The notes beneath the pieces are model-generated. The model did not search any database. It was given only the letters and a program-made list of their open reading frames with translations, and was not told the origin of the DNA. From positions 1 through 64,000 of the forward strand of contig JASAND010007645.1 in assembly GCA_030248195.1 (NCBI GenBank): a stretch of 64,000 nucleotides of DNA. The letters run 5' to 3'. The DNA comes from Trissonchulus latispiculum (Eukaryota > Nematoda > Enoplea > Enoplida > Ironidae). The translations under genes and the position numbers were made by a program. Below, one piece after another: positions 53,401 through 63,663 of the stretch. Positions within the stretch are counted from its first letter, which is position 1. Every line of letters begins with the position of its first letter.

Positions 53401-53890
53401 GTTGCGCTGCAGTAGAGTGCTGCTGAAGTATAGCACGGCCTATAACTAGCTACAGGTAAGTTGCAATCGTCCGAAATTTTGCACACAAGTGCGGCAGAGC
53501 ATTGCAAATCATGCCGTTTGAGTTTCCCTCACCGACAGTAAAGTTTGCATCTGGTTGCGCTGCAGTAGAGTGCTGCTGAAGTACAGCACGACCTATAACT
53601 AGCTACAGGTAAGTTGCAATAGTCCGAAATTTTGCACACAAGTGCGGCAGAGCATTGCAAATCGTGCCGTATGAGTTTCCTTCACCGACAGTAAAGTTTG
53701 CATCTGGTTGCGCTGCAGTAGAGTGCTGCTGAAGTACAGCACGACCTATAACTAGCTACAGATGAGTTGCAATTGTCCGGAATATTGCACACAAGTGCGG
53801 CAGAGCATTGCAAATCGTGTTTTATGAGTTTGCTTCACTGACAGTAAAGTTTGCAATTGGTTGCGCTGCAGTAGAGTGCTATATGCTAAA
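53401..53890 (+). repeat. 153-bp tandem repeat array
   Basis: GTTGCGCTGCAGTAGAGTGC starts at 53401, 53554, 53707 and 53860: exactly 153 bases each time. Each full unit has the GTGCTGCTGAAGTACAGCAC hairpin and CAGAGCATTGCAAATCGTGC. Confidence 0.95.
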
Positions 53891-54099
53891 TACAGTAACT
53901 AAAACTATTGCAGCCATGGGTACTGGATGTTGGATTTCTGTCAAAATAGAGAAAAAGGAAGAACTTGGAACTTTTCAAGCTTCTTTGTTCTGTTTTTTAC
54001 TTTCGGTTGACGATTAATGATTGGCGGAATTTTTAAAGTTTCTTTCACACAGCTTTAACGTTTTTGCTTTTTACTGAGAACCTTAAAAATGAAATAGGA

Positions 54100-54799
54100 C
54101 AAGAATGAAAATGCTCCGGTGGAGCATGAAAAATGCAATATGGGTGCCATTCGGTTGTAAATGGACAGAGGACTAGGTTTTAAAACGTTAATATGAGAGG
54201 GGCAGGTTGTAAATGCCTGGAGGACTAGGTTAAAAGCGCACTAATATGGACCAGCTTCGCTGAACAACCCATATTCGCGGTCACTCATGCTCCACTCCAC
54301 ATGACATACGAGTAATATCTACATTCTTCAGCTTTCAAAGCAAGCAGGACGATTTTGAAATATTAAAGCTTATTCCAAATAAACAATGCAGTTCTGATAG
54401 AAAGGTGTTCAAGGTGTTTTTCTGCACTGTCAGCGCAGAATCTTGTATTAAGTTGATGCGAAAAGCAGTTGACATTATGCACGTGTATTATTAAGTATTA
54501 TAATAAGGAGCACGACCACATATACTTGCAGGCCATGCTGACAAATCGTACAATTTTCCGAAGAACTGCCAATAGCAATATATAGCAAGCAGCAGCCGAT
54601 AGAAACTCTGGACAGTTTTCGCGAATATGGGTTGTTCAGCGAAGCTGGTCCATATTAGTGCGCTTTTAACCTAGTCCTCCAGGCATTTACAACCTGCCCC
54701 TCTCATATTAACGTTTTAAAACCTAGTCCTCTGTCCATTTACAACCGAATGGCACCCATATTGCATTTTTCATGCTCCACCGGAGCATTTTCATTCTTG
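54100..54799 (+). mobile_element. E4 palindromic module, 700 bp, uninterrupted
   Basis: CAAGAATGAAAATGCTCCGG to its complement. The arms are about 190 bases with GGTTGTAAATGGACAGAGGA, GACTAGGTTTTAAAACGTTA and GGTTAAAAGCGCACTAATAT. A short internal hairpin (TGCTCCGGTGGAGCA) lies at the outer end. The centre is asymmetric and matches E3. Confidence 0.88.
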
Positions 54800-54831
54800 T
54801 GTGTTTATTTTTTCAGTTTGCTTTGTTATAG

Positions 54832-55000
54832 AACCATCGGCATCCGAGCTGAAAGTGTTAATGAAGAATCACGGTGGAAACTATCACAGCTATCAAAGTT
54901 CAACTACTACTCATGTTATCGCCACAAATTTGCCTACCAGCAAAGTGGAAAAATTAAAACTTGGGGATAAAATTGTTAGCCCTAAATGGATTACAGATAG
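54832..55000 (+). CDS. REV1: REV1 exon: BRCT domain
   Basis: 169-base exon. Acceptor TTTGTTATAG, donor GTTAGT, entry phase 1 and exit phase 2. It encodes EPSASELKVLMKNHGGNY, THVIATNLPTSKVEKLK and SPKWITD, the BRCT core with the HGG turn, the THVIA strand and the conserved Trp of the last helix. The BRCT domain targets REV1 to damaged DNA ends and to PCNA. The acceptor tract is only 32 bases long before a mobile element begins (54799). An alternative AG at 54815-54816 (TTTTTTCAG) would shift the frame, so the TTATAG acceptor is preferred. Confidence 0.88.
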
Positions 55001-55019
55001 GTTAGTATGCTACTGTTTT

Positions 55020-56279
55020 ACGTACATATATATTTCAAGTTAAATTTATTTCTTGAAATATATCTTAAAAAGGCGTTTAACTCTTTATCAGTACCTAAGT
55101 TACGACTTCGGTTGGAAGCATATGGTTTTAGAAATAAATTGCTTAAAATTATAATGGCTTTTGTGAGTGGAAGACGACAAAGAGTGCGTATAAATGATTC
55201 TTTTTCCTCTTGGAGTGCTGTAGTTAGTGGTGTTCCCCAAGGCTCTGTCTGTGGACCTACGTTATTCATTATGTATATTAACGAGTTTCTTTGTCAAACT
55301 GATAGTAGTTTATGTTCTGCTTATGCTGACGATGTAAAATTTTATAGTTATGGGGCAGATCGAGGGCATCAACTACAACAAGTTTTAACTGCTTTTTATA
55401 ATTGGGTTAATGAATGGCAACTTAACATAAATGTTAATAAATCCTTTATTGTTAAATTTGGCACTCAAAGAGACCTCCAGTACTACAATTTTGATGGGGA
55501 AATGTTAAATTCGATTGAAGGATGTTCTGATTTAGGAGTTTGGATGTCTGCGGACCTTAAATTTGGCACACGTATTAAAAAGGTCGCAACTAAAGCTATG
55601 TCTACGTTACACTTATTACTACACAATTTTGCAACTACTGACATATCGGTCAAAGTAAAACTGTATGTTGCTTATGTCATACCTGTGTTGTCGTACGGGT
55701 CTGAAATTTGGAATCCACATTTAATTAAGGATATTGAGATTTTGGAAAAGGTGCAGAAGAAATTCTGTTCATCATTTATTGATTTCTCGGACTTATCTTA
55801 TAATGAATGTTGTCGTGAGTTAGGACTGATTAGCCTAGAACTGAGACGCTTGCTAGCTGACCTTGTGTTAACGTATAAAATTATTTTTGGTATGACTGTT
55901 ATTTCGCCTGACTCAATATTCACATTTGCAAATCAGCCGTACAATACTAGAGGGCATTTGTTAAAGCTGGTAGCTCCGAAATTTGCTTTAGATGTTAGAA
56001 AATATTCGTTTGCTTGTAGAGTTGTAGGACCTTGGAATGCACTCCCTGAAAGTGTTGTCCTTAGTAAGGATGTAACTGTTTTCAAAACTTCTCTACTTGA
56101 ATGTAAAACTTTGTTGTCTAGATTTTTGAAAGTTTATGTCTGATATTATATTTTCATTAGTAAAATTTTTCTGTATTTGAAATTTGAATCCTGTTTGTTA
56201 ATTTAGATGATCGTATATATATCTTTGTTGTTATTGCTACTGTGCCGTCGTCTGTTGTTTCTTTTTGGAAATAAACTTT

Positions 56280-56317
<38 letters not shown>
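55020..56317 (+). mobile_element. CR1/L2-like LINE, 5'-truncated, with (CTTT)n tail
   Basis: Inserted in the REV1 intron about 20-50 bases after the splice donor, same strand as the gene. It begins within RT domain A and ends with AATAAACTTTT and a (CTTT)n tail (56281-56317). The TSD was not resolved. Confidence 0.82.
55058..56143 (+). pseudogene. LINE reverse transcriptase C-terminal two-thirds
   Basis: An uninterrupted frame from KKAFNSLSVPKLRL (domain A, catalytic Asp just lost by truncation) through SGVPQGSVCGP, SAYADDVKFYSYG (intact YADD), LNINVNKSFIVKFG and the LINE C-terminal region with VQKKFCSSF and RVVGPWNALPESV, to a stop at 56143. The lack of stops over about 360 codons suggests a fairly recent insertion. 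It is not a gene of its own, because the endonuclease and most of domain A are missing. Confidence 0.87.
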
Positions 56318-56318
<1 letters not shown>

Positions 56319-56825
56319 ATTATGCAGAATTAATTTAATTAAATTAATACAAGAAATAGACGTCTAAATATGATTACTATAGCACGAATATGTATATATA
56401 TTAATTAATTAATTAATTAACAAATAAATAAATTATCAGTAGCAGTCAATAAGCCGGAACAATACATAGTAAATGTTGAGTCAAGTTAACAAGAACAAAT
56501 TAGATTTAAAAAATAATAAAACATGAGCTAATATATAAAACATAATAACAAGCTTTAGAAGTATGCATAAACTATTATAAAAATAAAGTAAACGATTATA
56601 CTAAAGTTAAAAGCAGCTATAAACACAAATATATTGCACTATAAGTTCGTAGTTTAAAAATTACGCATGTGTCCAACCCTGCTAGATTCCAACACATAGA
56701 TAATTTACTCATCTGTCCAGACAGATTGCGATAATTGTAAAACTTTATCTATCTGTCTGCGCACATGCATAATTTATCTATCTGTCTGGACACTTTCAGA
56801 AGTGTCCAATTTACTCATCTGCCCG

Positions 56826-56909
<84 letters not shown>

Positions 56910-57719
56910 TATTATTTTAAGACATTATACATTTTAACAAGATTTGAAAATTTCAGACCCACTGAAATGTTGGGTTTTTCAAATTATATAGGTCTTGTGC
57001 TTTTCTGAAATTTTGTTGGAAAGCTGCTGCTGCAGGAAAGGATTTATATATATATATATAGCTGCTATACAGACTCAGGGCTAAATTCGACTGAACTGAA
57101 TCAAAACTTTGTAAAAATTGAAAATGCTAGTTACAAATAAAATTTGAACTCGAATTATTTATAAGTAGATAAATAATTTTCAGCAGCAATGAGATTGGTA
57201 TTTTATTTATTTCTCACGCTCCATAATTTATTTAAGCGGTTTTTTGAACAACTTTTATCGTAAATTGTTCCATGTTTCTATGTAATTGGCATGTCCAAAC
57301 ATTCCAAGAATTCTTTAGATATAATCTAATGAAAATGATATAGTTTTTTCAAGCAAAACTTTGTTAAATAAAGTCATTTGCATCATTTAAACAAAGCGAG
57401 ATTGCTGAAATTCATTAAATAAAATCATTCACAGCATTAAAACATAATCAAAGCCATAGAAAACCCCATAAGCGTTAACAAACTAAAGAACAAAGTTTAA
57501 AAATTTGTATGCATTTTGAAGGCTAGATCCGGATCCGGCCGGATCCAAACTGGAACCTGGTCCGGAGCCGGCAAAATTTTGGATCCGGTCGATCCCTAAT
57601 ATATATACATAAATAATATGCCAAGTTTGCGTTTGTTACCAGTAACTTTATTATTGTGCACGTTCTTTACTTCTGTTCTTTGCGGAATACGTACGTATAT
57701 ACGTTTTTGTGTTTTGCAG
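56318..57719. other. REV1 intron, A/T-rich
   Basis: No gene. It holds a few ATCTATCTGTCTG-type direct repeats (56735-56820), a (TA)n tract (56829-56902) and an A/T-rich tail. Splice acceptor TTTTGTGTTTTGCAG at 57705-57719. Confidence 0.6.
56829..56902. repeat. (TA)n microsatellite
   Basis: About 74 bases of TA repeat in the intron. Confidence 0.95.
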
Positions 57720-58216
57720 CATCAGTGCTGGTCGTCTCCTAAGCGATACAGATTATTTGCTCTATGCTGAGAAATGTCGAATTCCAGCAGGCGGAAAGAT
57801 GGATCAGTTTGTTTGCGATCCGGGAAAAGTTTCAGCAACTCATGCCAGAATGGATGGAACTGATTCAACTTCTCCAGCCAAATCTAGCACGTCTTTGACC
57901 ACGCAGTCCGCTTTTCCAAAAACTGTCAGTCCAAATTTTTTAATGGAATTTTATGCGCATTCTCGGCTGCATTTTATTTCCTGCTTGGCGCAAGACATGA
58001 AGGATTATGTGCATAGAGCACGAAAAAAGGCCCAGCATACAGGGAATTCGGAAACCACTGGCGTAATGAAGATTACAGAATGGATAAACTCAACAAATGC
58101 AAAAGTGTCTTTGCCTACAGAAATTCTGGAAAAAGAACCACTAAAAGTAATCATGCACATTGATATGGATTGCTTCTTCGTTTCGGTGGGAATCCGAGAT
58201 AAACCTCACCTTCGTG
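57720..58216 (+). CDS. REV1: REV1 exon: end of BRCT, linker, N-digit, start of palm
   Basis: 497 bases, entry phase 2, exit phase 1, donor GTAAGT. Order: SISAGRLLSDTDYLLY (end of BRCT), a low-conservation Ser/Thr-rich linker, then FLMEFYAHSRLHFISCLAQD. In REV1 that last segment is the N-digit. Its Arg pairs with incoming dCTP and the next Leu pushes out the template base; both are present (S-R-L-H). Then VIMHIDMDCFFVSVGIRDKP, the start of the palm with the first catalytic Asp pair of Y-family polymerases. All key residues visible here are intact, so the gene is probably functional. Confidence 0.92.
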
Positions 58217-58294
58217 GTAAGTTTTCTACATGTATGTTATGTGCCGATGAGTAGTTCGGACACTTCTGAAAATATCCAGACAGATAAATTCTTA

Positions 58295-58719
58295 CAACAA
58301 AAATAAAAATGCTCCAGTGGAGCATGAGAAATGTAGTATGTGTGACTTTAGGTTGTAAATGGACAGAGACTAGGTTTAAAACGTTAATGGGAGGGGCAGG
58401 TTGTAAATGGCAAAGAGGACTAGGTTAAAAGCGCACTAGACCAGCTTCGCTGAACAACCCATATTTGCGAAAACTGACGAGACAGTTGCTATCGGCAGTT
58501 CGGCTTTACAATTTGTGAGCATGACTCTGCAAGTAACTGTGCTCGTACAACAACAACTTAATCATACACTTACGTAATGCCAACTGTTTTCGCTTTCGTT
58601 ATTCAAGATTCTAAATTTCTACTGCAGAATAAACACCTTGAACACCTTGTTACCGGAACTGCATTGTTTATTTGGAATAAGCTTTAACATTTCAAAGCCT
58701 GGAAAGCTGAAGATTGTAC
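58295..58719 (-). mobile_element. E6, half of an E-type module in REV1 intron
   Basis: Starts AACAAAAATAAAAATGCTCC and contains GGTTGTAAATGGACAGAG, GTTTAAAACGTTAATGGGAG and GCGCACTAGACCAGCTTCGC. Its inner part (58560-58719) is the reverse complement of the E4 centre. The other arm, the array and the hairpin are missing. It lies 78 bases after the REV1 exon donor. Confidence 0.75.
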
Positions 58720-58801
58720 AGCGCGGCGGGAAAGAACTCAGTCCGAGATGCGGGAAAAAACCCATCGCCAGTGTGAGCGACCCAGATGAGCTAGATCGGA
58801 T

Positions 58802-60008
58802 TTAAGGGGGGGCCCACTAAAGGTTTGCCCCGACTTTGTCAGATGTAGAAGTAGAGCATGGGTGTGGTCAAAAAAATATCGGGTACTGAGATCTTATCTG
58901 CCTTCCAGCCATGTGCAGCCGTCGGGTTTATGTGCCCGAACCCCCGTTTTTCACAACAACCAACATAATTAATTAAAAATCTCTGCTGGATGCAAGATCA
59001 TAGCTTCAAAGCTGCCATTTGCAAATATGATTTGGCACATGTGCCCCTTCCCTATCTGCCAAAAATACTAGACTTTTGTACCTTATCTGCATCTCTGGAA
59101 ATTACTCTTGAAAGTTGAAGTTTCGGCCAAAATTTAAAAGTTTTTGGCTAAGGAAAGGAAAATTTTATTACTGGTGCGAGCTATGAGGCTGTAATTTGGC
59201 ACAAAAGGAGGCCCTATAGAAGTACTCATTTGTGCCAAATGGCAAGAGATTTTGCCGCGTGGAAAAATTTTTATGTCAACTTTAATCTTCAAAAATTGCC
59301 AAAATCGCCTTTTTTGGGCACTGGCACCCCAGAAATCGAAAAAATCAAATTTTATGAAATTACATTTTTTGATATATTTGAACTCAGCGTGGTCGAAAAC
59401 ACACCCACAAACGATTTCAGCTCGATTACTGAATTTTTGCGACTTGGCTGCAGAAAGCCTCTACACAGGATCCGACAGACTGAAAATGGCGATTTTGGCA
59501 ATTTTTGAAGATTAAAGTTGACATAAAAAATTTTTCACGCGGCAAAATTTCTTGCCATTTGGCACAAATAAGTACTCCTATAGGGCCGCCTTTTGTGCCA
59601 AATTAAAGCCTCATAGCTCGCACTAGTAATAAAATTTTCCTTTCGTTAGCCAAAAATTTTTAAATTTTGGCCGAAACTTCAACTTTGAAGAGTAATTCCC
59701 AGAGATGCAGATAAGATACAGACGTCTAGTATTTTTCTGCAGATCGGGGCACATGTACCAAATCATATTTGCAAATGGCAACTTTGAAGCTATGGTCTTG
59801 CATCCAGCAGAAATTTTTAATTAATTATGTTGGTTGTTGTGAAAAACGGGGGTCGGGCACATAAACCCGACGGCTGCACATGGCTGGAAGGCAGGTAAGA
59901 TCTCAGTACCCGATATTTTTTGACCACACCCATGCTCTACATCTTCGCCAAAAAGTAGGCCAATCGGACAAAGTCGGGGCAAGTCGATTTTAGTAGCCCC
60001 CCCCTTAA
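58802..60008. mobile_element. Large palindrome flanked by TTAA, 1.2 kb
   Basis: Two arms of about 540-600 bases are inverted copies around a centre near 59405. Ends are TTAAGGGGGGG and CCCCCCCCTTAA. The arms share GAGCATGGGTGTGGTCAAAA, GATCTTATCTGCCTTCCAGC and CATGTGCAGCCGTCGGGTTT-type blocks. TTAA at both ends could be a piggyBac-type target duplication or part of the palindrome. Sequence just before it (58730-58800) has GCGGGAAAAAACCCATCGCC, a relic of the G-run elements. Confidence 0.85.
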
Positions 60009-60248
60009 TAGCCTATCTTAAAGAGCGTCCAAAACTAACCTTGAGGGTGTATTATTGTAGCTCCCGCTGCCTGTCAGCAAATTTTTTGGGGCATTAAAAT
60101 TTTTGGTCCCAACATGGGGGTCAGACAGGGTTAACATTGGGGGGTGTCACCTTGAACTACTAGAAAGGCCTAGTCCGAAACAGATTACAGTTTCACAGAG
60201 GATATGTCTCGAAGTTCACGAGGGTGTAGGCAATTTGACTCTAGTGCC

Positions 60249-60658
60249 CTGGCTTATTTTTAGGCCAAAATTTATGGGGGGGCGATATGGGGGGGGCTCA
60301 AAGTTGCCCCCCTCCCATCGATGGGGGGGGCTCACCAAAAGTGGGGGGGCATATTTTTGGAAAAAAATTTGCAAATTTTTACGATTTTTTGAGTAAACAT
60401 CGCCAAACATCGCTAAAAAATGACTAATTTTAGGTGTTTTTTACGCTAAAATAGCTAAAATTTCGTTAAAATTCCGGCGAAGCCGGAAAATTTTTGAAAA
60501 TTTAGGGTAAAAATGGTGAAATCTGGCAATTTTTTGGCTTATGGGGGGGAGGTAAAAATTTATGGGGGGGGGCTTTTATGGGGGGGGGAACCTCGAATGG
60601 GGGGGGGGAGGTTGCCGAGTGGGGGGCCCCCCCCCCCCCCCCAGTAAAAATAAGCCAG
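60249..60658. mobile_element. TIR element CTGGCTTATTTTTA, 5-bp target duplication
   Basis: CTGGCTTATTTTTA and TAAAAATAAGCCAG ends, flanked by GTGCC at 60244-60248 and 60659-60663. G and C runs lie inside both ends. Related in end sequence and duplication length to 34318-34682. Confidence 0.85.
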
Positions 60659-61130
60659 GTGCCTGTGGTGCGACCTGGGGATGACCTAGACTCGGCGGGA
60701 AAAACCCAAATTTCAAAATCAACTAGATTAATGCCTTGTATCTTTCGTGGATCCGCCTGCTGGCCCGGGTTTACCTCATTTTCTTGATGTAAATGCTGTT
60801 TGTATCTCTACGGAGATCCGCGGGCCACTGCAGTCCTCTTTCTGTGCATAGCACTACAGTCAGAGAGGTTTTGATAAAACCTTCTCTGGCTATGTTGCAG
60901 CACAGATAGAGCCGAGCTGGCTGTCCTTCTGGGACAACCAGGCAGGAACTCCAGAGACTAGTTCTCTCTGGGTAAGAGCGCTCACACAGCGCCCATTGGC
61001 TCTCTCCTGTTCGGACTAAGGCTTCGGCCTTAGTGACTGCAGGCAGGCGTTTTTCATTATTTCTCTCTGTGTTTATAGAGTTGTTATTTAACTTTTGTGC
61101 AAGAATTTCGAATGAGAAAACTTCATAATG
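60659..61130. other. Gene-free intron stretch
   Basis: Contains CCGGGTTTACCTCAT near 60765 (loosely like the SINE 3' end) and a stretch with many short CAG/CTG inverted repeats (60820-61030). I cannot assign it to a family. Confidence 0.4.
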
Positions 61131-62106
61131 TTGGGCTTATTCTAGTAGGGGTGGGGTGGGGGCCCCCCATAAACACCCTTCTCCCCAAAAAATCGCTTCC
61201 CCCCCAAAAAGTGGGTGCCCCTTTTGATACCAACTTTTGCCGGGTCTTATCTCGATTACCCCTCCCACCACTCAAATTCCATAAAACTTGACCAAATGAG
61301 CTAAAATTTGGTGTGGGTATGTTTTCGACCACGCTGAGTTCAAATATCGCAAAATTTTTCGATTTCGCGAAATTCGATTTTTTTCGATTTCTAAGGGGGG
61401 ACCAAGGGAAATCGAAAAATTTTTTGTCTTCGATTTTGCTGAAAAGATGTATATAATATAGGGGTTTTCGGGGGCGTAGAACACGAATCCGAAGTCCGTT
61501 TTTTGTTTCAGCTTTTAGTTAGCTCAAGCTCAAGCTCAAGATTTAAGCTTAAGATGTACGCTTATACTGAGCTAACGAAAAGCTGAAACGAAAAACGGAC
61601 TTCGGATTCGTGTTCTACGCCCCCGAAAACCCCTGTATACATCTTTTCAGCAAAATCGAAGACAAAAAATTTTTCGATTTCCCTTGGTCCCCCCTTAGAA
61701 ATCAAAAAAAAAATCGAATTTCGCGAAATCGAAAAATTTTGCGATATTTGAAATCAGCGTGGTCGAAAACATACGCACACCAAGTTTTAGCTCATTTGGT
61801 CAAGTTTTAGGGAATTTGAGTGGTTTGGGGGTAATCTAGATAAGACCCCTTTTGCCCAGAAAAAATCGCTCAGAATGCCAAATTTTCCGGCTTCGGCGGA
61901 GATTTTTAGTCTATTTTTGCCTATTTAAGCACTATTTACGCTATTTTTGCACTAAAAACGAACTTTCTTGGCGATTATTATAAAAATAGCGCTATTTTTA
62001 GCATGTTTTTAAAAATATTTAAAAAATTTTCGCCCCCCCCCCCGCCCCCAAGAATGACTCGCCCCCCGAGGGGCCCCCCAAGAAAAATTCCCTAGAATAA
62101 GCCCAG
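61131..62106. mobile_element. TIR element TTGGGCTTATTCTAG with inner palindrome, 976 bp
   Basis: Ends TTGGGCTTATTCTAG and CTAGAATAAGCCCAG. Flanks TAATG (61126-61130) and TAATA (62107-62111), a 4 of 5 match. Inside is a long palindrome (about 61275-61835, centre near 61555) with arms containing CTTGGTCCCCCCTTA-type sequence and CGTAGAACACGAATCCGAAG. The right end lies 39 bases before a REV1 exon. Confidence 0.8.
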
Positions 62107-62145
62107 TAATAATATGTTTGAAGAACCTAGGTTTTGTTTCTTTAG

Positions 62146-62404
62146 GCAAGCCAGTGGTTGTGACACATTCTAAAGGGAAAGGTCCTGCTGCCGCCTCGGC
62201 TTCCTCTGCCACGGAGGGACATGGACACGACTTTGAATCTAGAGCTGAGATAGCTTCTTGTAGCTATGAGGCCCGTTCTTGTGGAGTTTCAAATGGAATG
62301 TATCTGGGTCCTGCTTTGAAACTATGCCCTGACCTAGTTCCGATTCCTTATGATTTTGATGCTTACAAGGATGTGTCCAGGCAGTTCTACGATGTTGTGC
62401 TTAG
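62146..62404 (+). CDS. REV1: REV1 exon: palm and fingers
   Basis: 259 bases, acceptor TTTGTTTCTTTAG, donor GTATAC, entry phase 1 and exit phase 2. It encodes KPVVVTHSKG, a short Ala/Ser-rich insert, SRAEIASCSYEARSCGVSNG and LCPDLVPIPYDFDAYKDVSR. SRAEIASCSYEAR is a strongly conserved REV1 fingers segment. The insert before it is shorter than in vertebrate REV1. Confidence 0.92.
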
Positions 62405-62896
62405 GTATACGTATATGTATATCCATGGACTTTCTGACCACAACTTCTTGGAACGGAATCGCGACCTGCTATTCTACATTCACATTTGAAGTTAGTTGGT
62501 TAGGTTAGTTAGCTATAGAATGCAAATTTCGAGAATCCATGAGAATGCGAACGATCCATTGAAGCTAATCTCAAAATGTGAATGCAGGACAGCCGCTCAG
62601 AGTTAATTTCCAGGAATTTTTGGCGAAATCTTAGTTTGCAGCTGAATGATTATTTCTCATTAAAAATACTCAATTTATTGTGTTTGAAGTTCGCAGATGC
62701 TTCTGAATCTATTGTTTTGGTATGCAGGTGTGTGGTTATGTCAGATGAACTTAGCTTAGCACACGAGGTTCCGAGATTGTATATACATAAATGTATTTCA
62801 TAGTAGTATAGTCAATAAGTCCGTTAAGCTGTCCGTTAAGCTGTGCTTTTATGTTTGCATAAATTTTTAAAACATTACCCCGTTGTTGTGTTTAAG
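62405..62896. other. REV1 intron, 492 bp
   Basis: Short intron with no recognisable repeat or gene. Acceptor TTGTTGTGTTTAAG at 62883-62896. Confidence 0.7.
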
Positions 62897-63174
62897 CTAT
62901 ACCCAAAGCATTGAAGCTGTGAGTTGTGATGAAATGTATGTTGATCTCAGTGACCTGCTAAGAGCTACTGGAACCAGTTTACCTTTAACATTGGCCGCTT
63001 GTATTCGCCATGAGATATCTTCAGTGACCGGTTGTCCTGTTTCTGCCGGTCTCGGTCCCAATATGCTGCTTGCTCGAATGGCCACAAAAAAGGCCAAGCC
63101 ATGTGGGCAGTACTACATTACGACGGATGAAGGATCTTGCTTCATGGCGGACCAACCGGTTAAATCCCTTCCGG
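62897..63174 (+). CDS. REV1: REV1 exon: catalytic palm
   Basis: 278 bases, entry phase 2, exit phase 1, donor GTTAGT. It encodes YTQSIEAVSCDEMYVDLSD, containing the second catalytic Asp-Glu pair (CDE), then VSAGLGPNMLLARMATKKAK, the conserved Y-family segment following the palm, and DQPVKSLPG, the start of the helix-hairpin-helix thumb. Catalytic residues are intact. Confidence 0.93.
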
Positions 63175-63442
63175 GTTAGTGTTAGTGGTGGCTGATTTGT
63201 TTGTTACTGCTGAATTACCGTACCAGATATGGGGCACAAACAAGTTGCATGTTAAAGCTTCTCATGGCACTTGTTGTTTTGAACCCAACTCAAGTGCTAC
63301 TTATAATTTATACTTTATATTATTGTATGGGGGGCTGTTATATATGTTTTATTTTGTTGTAGTTGTCAACGTTTTAGTTGTTTTGTTTTCATATTTTAGT
63401 TTTAGTGTTACAATGTTTTGCTGGCATGCTTTACTGTTTCAG

Positions 63443-63663
63443 GTGTTGGCTATGTTATGTCAAAGAAACTGGAAGATCTCAATATTAAAACTTGTGCTGA
63501 TCTCAAAGCTATACCTTTTAGCACTCTGAGTACAGAACTGGGCTCGCATAATGCACAGATGTTGTATGACTATGCCAGAGGCATTGACAGCAGACCACTG
63601 AAAGAAGATCGTGTTAGAAAATCGGTTTCCTGTGATGTTAACTATGGGATTAGAATAACAGAG
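63443..63663 (+). CDS. REV1: REV1 exon: thumb and start of little finger
   Basis: 221 bases if the donor is GAG|GTGCTT at 63663/63664. Acceptor TTACTGTTTCAG. It encodes GVGYVMSKKLEDLNIKTCAD, LSTELGSHNAQMLYDYARGI and RKSVSCDVNYGIRITE, matching the REV1 thumb and the RKSVS..NYGIR junction into the little-finger domain. The rest of the little finger, ubiquitin-binding motifs and the C-terminal domain lie beyond the window. The exact donor is inferred from frame only. Confidence 0.9.

Larger units (their letters stand above)
52356..54799 (+). mobile_element. Hairpin-capped element (unit H6-E4), 2.44 kb, complete
   Basis: Hairpin H6 (52356-52394), about 1 kb of unique sequence with GGCCGGCC-rich blocks, 153-bp tandem array (53401-53890), spacer, and palindromic module E4 (54100-54799). 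It has no foreign insertion and is the reference for the architecture. Homologous to 34691-41675 after removing nested elements. The right end lies 32 bases before a REV1 exon. Confidence 0.82.

Noticed and set aside
53401..53890. Centromeric or other satellite DNA.
   Set aside because: Only 3-5 units and always within a bounded element next to a palindromic module.
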